A DNA stretch of 51,292 nt from assembly GCA_001468855.1 (NCBI GenBank), contig LDIV01000001.1, positions 730,402 to 781,693 on the forward strand, in the 5' to 3' direction. A program made the position numbers and the translations under genes. Every line of letters starts with the position of its first letter. The first letter of the stretch is position 1. Shown here piece after piece: positions 8,028 to 15,045 of the stretch. This stretch comes from a candidate division TM6 bacterium UASB124. Its GTDB lineage: Bacteria; Dependentiae; Babeliae; Babeliales; RVW-14. The notes under the pieces were generated by a model, which was given only the letters and a program-made list of their open reading frames with translations, did no database searches and was not told the DNA's origin.

Positions 8028-10316
8028 ATGATTAAGACCGGGTTGGGTTTTATTCGAATCACGTTTGTTTCTTTGTTTCTTTCATTCTTTGTTCATATGT
8101 GTGGCGTGCAGGCGCAGCCAGATAATCAGCAGGGAATTAATATCAAAGCATTGGCTCAAAAATTTATTCAATATATCGATGATATCAATTATTTTACTGA
8201 TAATGAGCTTGCTGTTAATATTCCTGGGGTTGGCCAGGAAATTTGTGTTTCATGGGGCTTTGGCGGTTCTGGCAATATTTTTACGCCTCTTCCATCCGTT
8301 CCTGTTCTGTTAAAGAATGCATCAGCCGATACGAACAATAGTTTAAGTATGGTCGAATTGGGGAAAGTGCTTATTCAAGATGAAGTTAACCGTTTTGCAA
8401 AAAATATTGAGCTACTTCAGTGGTTTTTTGCTGAAACGCAACTGAGTCCATTAAAGTTATTTATCCTCAAGGTCTTTTTGCTTGCTAAGGATTATTTACG
8501 TAATGGTCTTGATATAACGACGGTCAGATCAGAATTTTTCCGTCTGTTAGTTCGTCTTTGCATTACTGAGAATGTAGGTATAACAGACGCCTCTAAGCCG
8601 TTATCAAATTATTTGCCAAGTTTTATGAAAGAATTTTTGAATAGTCATTTGCCGGAAGCTCTTGATGTACTTGATATGGTATGGGGTATTGTAGCGGGAA
8701 ACAAAAATGTTGAAGATGTTTCTGCTATGGCTTTGAACCATCCACATACTGTTTATGCATGTACATTTAATAGCAAAGCTGCGGCTGATCTGTATTTTTC
8801 TACGTTGCAAAAAGCAAACGGACAACGTTTTATTCATGGCGATGATATTATTAAATTTACTAATTTTAATGGTAATGCGTTGCCTAATGGTATGCCACAA
8901 GAGCTTAAAGATGCGGTTTGTTCGGTGAAAAATTTCCCCTCATATGTAAAAGCAACAACTGCTGATGGTCATTATTGGATCGGATACGTGGTTAACCGTT
9001 TTGGTGCATATCAAACGGCAAAGCTTATTGTTATTGCTCTTATGCAGACAATTAAGAAGTATGTTCACAATCGTCAAGAATATTTCAAAGCACATCCACT
9101 TGATGTTCAGCGATACCAGCAGGAGCAGGATGTGTATTATAGGCAACAGCGCCGTATTCGCCTGTTCTTAGCATCTGAATCAGGTCAAGCATCACAAAAC
9201 AGACTTGATAAAGCATTACACAAGATTGAGCAACAACGATCGCAAAAAACTTATGATGCCGTACAAAAAAACAGCCGTGGTGTGGAATTGGAAAAAGAAC
9301 TTAATATGCTTCGTGATTCTCGGGATAAAGTAATAGAAAAGCTTGACCGGCTTAATAAACTGTATGCGGCTTCTCCGCATCAAAAAACAAAAAATGATAT
9401 TGCTGCAGCAAAGAAAGAAATTGAATTTTTGAATGATGTGATCAATGAAAATGAAGCTGCGCAATTGAAATTAGAAATAAATCGGTTGGAATTACTGGAA
9501 GAAAAATCTACCGATAAAGTTATTGAAAACAATTATTCGGATGATGAACAAAAACAACTTGATGAATTGAAAGAAATTGTACGAACATTAAAAAAGCAGG
9601 GTGAAGTAATACCAACAGATCTTAGTAAAGAAATAGAAGCTTTAGAAAAGAAAATAGCTCCGGTAACAAAGCAGATTACAGCCGATAATGTATCATGTGA
9701 GCGTCTTTTGTCTAAACGCGAATGCATTGTACAGGCATATAGGCATGAAGCTGAAATTTTAGAGGCTGAATGTGCCCAAAAGGCCAAAGCATTTGATGTA
9801 AAAAGCAATGATGCGAGATGTAATATAGAAAAACTCAAATTCTTTGTTTCTCTAAAGCCTTTGTATGAGGCGTATATTCAAGAGCTTAAAGTACGAGCTG
9901 ATGCTATGGATAATGAAAACAAAAAGGCTCGTGAACTTTTACAATGTCGACAAGCATGCCGTGAATTGGGGGTCTGTTCTGCTGATACTAAGTCAACAAA
10001 TGATGAACTAGGCTCTCGTTGCCGTACGCTTGAATATGAAGTTGGATGGCTTGTAGATAATCAATCAACTCCTGGCCTGTTGCATATGTTTATGACAAAC
10101 AACCCGGAGCTCAAGGAATTGTTTGCAGCACTTCGTGGTGATGCTCATTGTTCTAATGCCGAGCTTAAAGATTATTTGTACAATGCACTTGCAGTTATTA
10201 TGCAGCAATCTGATCATGTGAGAGATATGGCATATACCTATAGATACATTATTCAGGCTATTATTCCCGGATTTTTGCCCCTTTATGAAAAGTGTGTTAA
10301 CGGACAACTTGTTTGA
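8028..10316 (+). CDS. Large exported coiled-coil protein, function unknown
   Basis: A 762-residue protein. A signal peptide (about 1-29, ending GVQAQ) is followed by an alpha-helical N-terminal domain, then a long, highly charged region (about 362-645) rich in Lys, Glu, Gln and Leu with heptad character, consistent with a coiled coil. The last 110 residues are again globular, with several Cys. No known domain was recognised. The start at 8028 is set by GGGAGGGG upstream and gives a normal signal peptide; an ATG nine codons earlier would spoil it. The next gene follows within 20 bases and is also exported, so the pair probably works together. Confidence 0.75.
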   Translation: MIKTGLGFIRITFVSLFLSFFVHMCGVQAQPDNQQGINIKALAQKFIQYIDDINYFTDNELAVNIPGVGQEICVSWGFGGSGNIFTPLPSVPVLLKNASADTNNSLSMVELGKVLIQDEVNRFAKNIELLQWFFAETQLSPLKLFILKVFLLAKDYLRNGLDITTVRSEFFRLLVRLCITENVGITDASKPLSNYLPSFMKEFLNSHLPEALDVLDMVWGIVAGNKNVEDVSAMALNHPHTVYACTFNSKAAADLYFSTLQKANGQRFIHGDDIIKFTNFNGNALPNGMPQELKDAVCSVKNFPSYVKATTADGHYWIGYVVNRFGAYQTAKLIVIALMQTIKKYVHNRQEYFKAHPLDVQRYQQEQDVYYRQQRRIRLFLASESGQASQNRLDKALHKIEQQRSQKTYDAVQKNSRGVELEKELNMLRDSRDKVIEKLDRLNKLYAASPHQKTKNDIAAAKKEIEFLNDVINENEAAQLKLEINRLELLEEKSTDKVIENNYSDDEQKQLDELKEIVRTLKKQGEVIPTDLSKEIEALEKKIAPVTKQITADNVSCERLLSKRECIVQAYRHEAEILEAECAQKAKAFDVKSNDARCNIEKLKFFVSLKPLYEAYIQELKVRADAMDNENKKARELLQCRQACRELGVCSADTKSTNDELGSRCRTLEYEVGWLVDNQSTPGLLHMFMTNNPELKELFAALRGDAHCSNAELKDYLYNALAVIMQQSDHVRDMAYTYRYIIQAIIPGFLPLYEKCVNGQLV

Positions 10317-10336
10317 GAGCTAGGATGAGGGGGGCC

Positions 10337-11977
10337 ATGTTGCGAGTATGTTTTTTTGCGATGATAACTGTTTTTACGTTTGCTTGTAACGTTTTTTCTA
10401 TTACTGAGCAAATGAGTTCATCGGCCAGTGTTAATGTTTCATCTGAACCGTCACAAACGATTGCTGTATATCAAAATCAGGTTCAACAGTTAGATACGAT
10501 TAATGATGAATTTAATCGTATCTATACATTCTTTTTTTCTCAAAACATACAAGATTCTCCACTGGATATGCAATGTAAGAACTTGTTATTTACGTGGAAA
10601 AAAATTATAGAAAAGTGTTCACGGTTGCTTGTACAAACTGCCGGTGTTTCGGGTAAGCAGTGTTTATTAATGCTTGATATATATCTTGATTATCTTAAAC
10701 GTGTATACCTCAAATTACATATTGCAACGCTTGATACGTCACATGGTGCAGCGGGTGAGAATCTAATTACTTACAATGTATTTGCAACAATGATGTTACG
10801 TCTTTGCTCGCAACTAATGGTATGGGTTGGCACTCAAATAACCGATGAAAATAATACCGATTTTTTAGATAACAACCAATTGACAGCGATGGTTCGTGCT
10901 GTAATTCCTACGCATATTATTAAGGCCCCTATATATCGTGTGGCATCATTATATGATGTTCTGGGGTATGACTTGTTTGACGAATCATTGACGATTGCAC
11001 AAGAATATCTGGATCTTGTGATTGCTTATGAAAGGAATCGATATGTACAAGATAGTAACATGCAGGACGAGCTTGTTGCCAAAGCTGACATGCTTGTGAA
11101 CTTGTTATATGAAAAAACAGAGAAAAATGACAACAATGAACTCAAAAGGATGGTCCTTACGGCATTTATGAATAATGTGTGGCATATAAAGAATGCTTTA
11201 GCATTTGCACAACAGCTTGAACGTTGTACAACACAAACACCTGAAATGGCTTCTTCCCTTATGCAACATCACAGAATTATTCAATCGCCTTTTTTCTTGC
11301 AGATGTATATGCATATGTCTCAGGTAGAGCGAGTAATTGTTGATACATATTGCGGCTTAGTGGATCATTTTTTTGTGCATGATCGAGATAAGGTTTCAGC
11401 ATTGTTCTTTTATGAACTTGAAAAAACAAGTACCGATCTATATCGTATTAAAACACACTATGCCGGTGGCTGGTTGAAATGGTTGTGGTATGGAACGTTG
11501 CCAGTTGTTGATGTTATTACCGATATGATTGCTGTGCTTGAATCACTTAAGAAACCACGAGCTGGCTTCTTCTCTATGATGAATGATATTGTTTCCGGTA
11601 ATTGGCTCAATGGTATTAAAAAAATTGTTAAAACAGATAGTGGTGACTACATTCTTGAGTATGCTAATCAATTACTTGGAAAAAGAAAATTCAGTGATGT
11701 AAAGTCTGCGACCTTATATGCATTGCTCTACGCAAGCCCATTTTTATTAACCAAACTTATCAAATATATTTTTCCATCCTTGTCTGGTGATCTACAAGAA
11801 AAGGCAGCATCTTTACTTGATGATAAGACACAGACTGGCAACGAAGGACAAGATGTTATTGCTTTTGCCAATAAAAATCCTGAGCTTATAAAACAAATGT
11901 GCGACAGAAATCCGGAGATTATTGACTTACTAGTACAAAGCTTAAAGCAGCATGCCGTGATAGCGGCTAAGGAATAG
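10337..11977 (+). CDS. Exported helical protein, function unknown
   Basis: A 546-residue protein with a signal sequence (LRVCFFAMITVFTFACNVFS); Cys17 could be a lipidation site, but the lipobox is poor. The mature part is mostly alpha-helical, with a hydrophobic stretch near the C-terminus (LLYASPFLLTKLIKYIFPSL) that could attach to a membrane. The ATG at 10337 follows AGGGGGG at a good distance; TTG (10313) and ATG (10325) are alternatives and the TTG would overlap the previous stop. It is the second gene of a two-gene unit. No family recognised. Confidence 0.7.
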   Translation: MLRVCFFAMITVFTFACNVFSITEQMSSSASVNVSSEPSQTIAVYQNQVQQLDTINDEFNRIYTFFFSQNIQDSPLDMQCKNLLFTWKKIIEKCSRLLVQTAGVSGKQCLLMLDIYLDYLKRVYLKLHIATLDTSHGAAGENLITYNVFATMMLRLCSQLMVWVGTQITDENNTDFLDNNQLTAMVRAVIPTHIIKAPIYRVASLYDVLGYDLFDESLTIAQEYLDLVIAYERNRYVQDSNMQDELVAKADMLVNLLYEKTEKNDNNELKRMVLTAFMNNVWHIKNALAFAQQLERCTTQTPEMASSLMQHHRIIQSPFFLQMYMHMSQVERVIVDTYCGLVDHFFVHDRDKVSALFFYELEKTSTDLYRIKTHYAGGWLKWLWYGTLPVVDVITDMIAVLESLKKPRAGFFSMMNDIVSGNWLNGIKKIVKTDSGDYILEYANQLLGKRKFSDVKSATLYALLYASPFLLTKLIKYIFPSLSGDLQEKAASLLDDKTQTGNEGQDVIAFANKNPELIKQMCDRNPEIIDLLVQSLKQHAVIAAKE

Positions 11978-12056
11978 TGGTTGACTATATTTTTTCTTGC
12001 TATACTACCTTTTCCTCTTGTTTTAAATTACAGTTATTTAAGAGGGTTGAGGGACG

Positions 12057-13121
12057 ATGATTTACCATTTAGCAAACCAGTTACATGGTTCATATTCTTT
12101 TTTTAATCTTTTTCACTATGTCAGTGTACGTAGTATTGGTGCATTATTGACAGCGTTATTCTTTGCATTCTTTTTTGGTAACCGATTTATAGCGTTTTGC
12201 CAGCGCAACTTTCGTGCTCAGGTGCGCGATTGGACACCGGATTCACATCAGGCGAAAAATGATACACCAACGATGGGTGGCCTTTTTATTTTGTTTATTT
12301 TCTTTGTTAACAGCCTGTTGTGGAATGATCTTACACAGGTTAAGGTTTGGATTTTTTTATTGTGTATGGCAGGGTTTGGCGCAATCGGTTTTCTTGATGA
12401 TTGGTATAAGATTAAATATCGTAAAGGCATCTCTGCTACGCTTAAATTCAGGTTACAGGTGGGATTGGCTTTCCTTGTTGCAGGATTATGGTATTGGTTG
12501 GGTGCTCCGGATACAAGAGTGTGTATTCCATTCTTTAAAAATTTTAGTCCTGCCCTTGGTCTTTTATTGATTCCCTGGGCTGCTTTTATTATGATTGCTG
12601 CGAGTAATGCTGTTAACCTTACCGATGGGCTTGATGGTTTGGCAACGGGGCCGTTACTGTGTAATTTCTCAGCCTTTGCTATGATTGCTTACCTTGCCGG
12701 TCACAAAAAATTTGCAGCCTATTTGTTTATTCCTTATGCAGGAAGCGCTGAAATGGTGATTCTTGCTGCAACATTGATTGGTGCATTACTTGGTTTTTTA
12801 TGGTATAACACCTATCCTGCACAAATTTTTATGGGGGATGTTGGTTCGTTGCCGCTTGGTGCCGGTCTTGCACTGTTAGCGCTTATGGCTCGTCAGGAAC
12901 TATTGTTATTGATAGCCGGTGGTATTTTTGTACTTGAAACAGGGTCTGTTATTCTGCAAGTTTTTTCATTCAAAATGTGGGGGAAGCGCATTTTTAAAAT
13001 GGCTCCCATTCACCACCATTTTGAATTACTTGGATGGCCAGAGGCAAAGATAACTGTTCGTTTTTGGATTATTTCAATAATTCTTTGTCTATTGGCTATT
13101 CTGACACTTAAGATTCGTTAA
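12057..13121 (+). CDS. mraY: Phospho-N-acetylmuramoyl-pentapeptide transferase
   Basis: A 354-residue polytopic enzyme that transfers phospho-MurNAc-pentapeptide from UDP to undecaprenyl phosphate, making lipid I of the peptidoglycan pathway at the inner membrane. The signatures are intact: TPTMGG (70-75), the DDW pair (Asp114, Asp115), NAVNLTDGLDGLA (184-196), MGDVGS with Asp261, and the HHHFE loop (319-323). Length and topology are normal. It stands alone: no mur, fts or other division genes are adjacent, unlike the usual dcw cluster. Upstream lie TTGACT (11981) and TATACT (12001), but the 14-base spacer is too short to be sure of a promoter. Its stop codon interlocks with that of the convergent gene (TTAA). 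Confidence 0.97.
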   Translation: MIYHLANQLHGSYSFFNLFHYVSVRSIGALLTALFFAFFFGNRFIAFCQRNFRAQVRDWTPDSHQAKNDTPTMGGLFILFIFFVNSLLWNDLTQVKVWIFLLCMAGFGAIGFLDDWYKIKYRKGISATLKFRLQVGLAFLVAGLWYWLGAPDTRVCIPFFKNFSPALGLLLIPWAAFIMIAASNAVNLTDGLDGLATGPLLCNFSAFAMIAYLAGHKKFAAYLFIPYAGSAEMVILAATLIGALLGFLWYNTYPAQIFMGDVGSLPLGAGLALLALMARQELLLLIAGGIFVLETGSVILQVFSFKMWGKRIFKMAPIHHHFELLGWPEAKITVRFWIISIILCLLAILTLKIR

Positions 13122-13846
13122 TTATTATTAAGATTTATGAGTCTGTCTTGTAATTGTTGATTGATTTCTTGTCTGCAATATGGGCATGTTGGGGCTGTTG
13201 CATGATTTTGTGCGTCGGCAATGATGTGTATAAGACAATCTTTGCAGATTATTTTGTCTTTGCAACATGTCATGGTGACAGTATTTGGTTTGTCGTCCAT
13301 ACAGATATTGCATTCATGGATTTGTTGATTTTGCTGATTGTTACGGGGATTGTTGTTCTGTGGTTCATGATGATTATTGGCATGGTTGTCATGTGCTGGG
13401 TGCTGTAGGGCCGCTGCAGGTTGTTGGTTGTATACAATATCGTATTGCATATTGACAGGAACTGTTTGCCATGTTTCTTCATCAATAAGATCTGCATTGT
13501 GTGCAGTATTGTTTTGTATGATTTGTTCCAAATAATGGGCATAACGTTGATCGTTTGTCATGCGTTGCCATTGTTCCTGATTTGGATGTTCTTGATGTTG
13601 ATTGTTTTCTTGTGGTTGAAGAGCTCTGTTATTTTCAGCCATTAGGTCAAACAGTGTTTCATATTGTATATCGACCGGCATTGTATCCCACACATTTCGG
13701 TCTAATGTTCCACCGGCATTGATAAGTATTTGATAGCGATCGTTGTTTGACAATGTGTTCCATTCATTAGGTAGGGGTACATCATTGATGATGCAATGCC
13801 CATTAAAGAAAATGAAATATGTACCAAGAATTATAAAGCGTTTCAT
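13118..13846 (-). CDS. Exported RING-like zinc-finger protein
   Basis: A 242-residue protein. A signal-like N-terminus (KRFIILGTYFIFFNGHCIIN) is followed by a 40-residue module (about 27-70) containing NAGGTLDRNVWDTM and QYE. A second, degenerate module with W-x-T-V-P-V-N-M-Q-Y lies near 95-140, then an Asn/Gln/His-rich linker. The C-terminal RING-like domain has C179-x2-C182, then Cys194-Cys195, C201-x2-C204 and C221-x2-C224 followed by R-Q-E. The canonical His ligand is absent; the CC-x5-C-x2-C arrangement resembles all-Cys RING variants of eukaryotes. RING domains recruit ubiquitin-conjugating enzymes, so an exported copy in a host-associated bacterium suggests an effector acting in the host (inference). 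The start at 13846 is set by GGAG nine bases before it. Confidence 0.8.
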   Translation of the reverse strand: MKRFIILGTYFIFFNGHCIINDVPLPNEWNTLSNNDRYQILINAGGTLDRNVWDTMPVDIQYETLFDLMAENNRALQPQENNQHQEHPNQEQWQRMTNDQRYAHYLEQIIQNNTAHNADLIDEETWQTVPVNMQYDIVYNQQPAAALQHPAHDNHANNHHEPQNNNPRNNQQNQQIHECNICMDDKPNTVTMTCCKDKIICKDCLIHIIADAQNHATAPTCPYCRQEINQQLQDRLINLNNN

Positions 13847-13888
13847 AGGTATAATCTCCATGTAAATATTTTTGTATGTTGAAAAGAT

Positions 13889-13914
13889 AGAGAGGGCAGG
13901 GATGCGCCCTCTCT
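13889..13914 (-). terminator. Terminator hairpin between the two GGTLDR-module genes
   Basis: AGAGAGGGC (13889-13897) pairs perfectly with GCCCTCTCT (13906-13914) over an 8-base loop, 20 bases after the stop of the upstream gene. On the minus strand ATCTTTTC follows. Confidence 0.7.
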
Positions 13915-13934
13915 GTTAATCCCTTATGAGAGTG

Positions 13935-14558
13935 TTAGAAAGGACGGGAATGTGTCCAGCGATATCCGAACCAGGAATTATCATAATCAGCTTGCTGTTG
14001 CTCACGTGATGTTATCATGTTAAGGCCAAGCATGTTAAGGCAATAATCGATAACAGCTTGAACTTTATCCGGTGTGTATTGTTTTGCTAAAGTACCTAAA
14101 CCATTATAATCGTTGTATAGTAAGCATGCAGTAACTGCGGTAATCAGTGTTAATGTTAATCTGTTGTTCCAAGCAAACTTTGCAGGTACTGTAAGGCAAC
14201 GTTTCATGAATCCTAAAAATCGGCTTGTTCTGCTTTGATTGTTAGGTTGGGCATAGTTGTTTGGCTGTGCATTGACAGCATGTACGTTGTTATTGTTTGG
14301 TTGCGCATGGTTATTGTTATTATGTTGAAATGTTTGCATACGTTGTTTTTGTAAAGCAAGCATGTTCTCATACTGCATGCCTGCATCCATACGTTCCCAT
14401 GTGGTGCGGTCAAGTGTTCCACCTGCTTCAACAAACTGATTAAAACGTTGGTTTGCTGGGAGCGTAGACCATGCATGTTGAGCTTGCTGTGCTTGCTGCA
14501 TACCATAACCGTTAACAACACAAGAACAAATAAAAGAAGCTATTAATAAACGTTTCAT
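13935..14558 (-). CDS. Exported paralogue with the GGTLDR module and a C-terminal membrane segment
   Basis: A 207-residue protein with a signal peptide (KRLLIASFICSCVVNGYGMQ), then a module very like that of the downstream RING-like protein: AWSTLPANQRF, EAGGTLDRTTWERM and AGMQYE, matching EWNTLSNNDRY, NAGGTLDRNVWDTM and VDIQYE at the same spacing. An Asn/Gln-rich linker follows. In place of a RING domain there is a hydrophobic helix (LTLITAVTACLLYND) and a short tail. The start is set by GGAGG eight bases before the ATG at 14558. The two genes are tandem, separated by a terminator, and probably arose by duplication and domain swapping. Function unknown. Confidence 0.75.
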   Translation of the reverse strand: MKRLLIASFICSCVVNGYGMQQAQQAQHAWSTLPANQRFNQFVEAGGTLDRTTWERMDAGMQYENMLALQKQRMQTFQHNNNNHAQPNNNNVHAVNAQPNNYAQPNNQSRTSRFLGFMKRCLTVPAKFAWNNRLTLTLITAVTACLLYNDYNGLGTLAKQYTPDKVQAVIDYCLNMLGLNMITSREQQQADYDNSWFGYRWTHSRPF

Positions 14559-14694
14559 GACTGAGACCTCCATCAAAAAAGAATTAGAAAAATATTAACT
14601 ACAGTGGTGGGAAGGCGTTTTGTATGGCGGGGTGCGCAAGGAGCATACTTGTTAAGAAAAAAAAGATTGTAGAGAAAAAAATGAGCTTAGTGTT

Positions 14695-14943
14695 TTAAAG
14701 CCTACCAAGGTTTGACGGGCAAAACAAATGGGTGCTTTTCATCGAAAAACACACTGTATTTGAATATTTGTAACGATTGTTTGCTTTTACTGCGCAATAA
14801 AAATTACTTCTTGATGAAGAGTTTCTGTTTTTGATGAAGCAGTTTTTTTGTGGTCGTTTTTGGGCCACAGCAAAATTTGATGATAGAGCGAAAACGATGT
14901 AAAGAAAAGATATCTGTATCTGGTGAGGGTTGGGGGGCTTCAT
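14695..14943 (-). CDS. Possible small exported protein (82 residues)
   Basis: The reading frame is preceded by AAGGAG six bases before the ATG and by a plausible promoter (14991-15018). The N-terminus QIQISFLYIVFALSSNFAVA reads as a signal peptide with an AVA-Q cleavage site. The mature part is short, basic and Ser/Asn/Cys-rich, with no recognised family. It could be a real small secreted protein or the remaining 5' end of a decayed gene. The rest of the 487-base gap (14559-14694 and 14944-15045) shows no coding signal. Confidence 0.4.
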   Translation of the reverse strand: MKPPNPHQIQISFLYIVFALSSNFAVAQKRPQKNCFIKNRNSSSRSNFYCAVKANNRYKYSNTVCFSMKSTHLFCPSNLGRL

Positions 14944-14990
14944 TACATACTCCTTTTCTATTTATTTTTATCAAAAGACGATTTAAAAAT

Positions 14991-15018
14991 AGTATAAATG
15001 GCGTTATTAGGCTTTGAA
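14991..15018 (-). promoter_or_regulatory. Candidate promoter upstream of the 82-residue ORF
   Basis: Minus strand TTCAAA (15018-15013), a 16-base spacer, TATACT (14996-14991). Four and five of six matches. It is placed about 50 bases before the start codon. Confidence 0.4.
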
Positions 15019-15045
15019 AAGATTTTTTAAAAGAGCCTTTGCTTA

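Noticed and set aside
11981..12006. TTGACT and TATACT as an mraY promoter
   Set aside because: Both boxes are good but the 14-base spacer is outside the normal 16-18 range, so it was not listed as a feature.
13128..13645. Several ORFs on both strands over the RING-like gene
   Set aside because: Frame shadows caused by the Asn/Gln/His-rich codons of the true gene.
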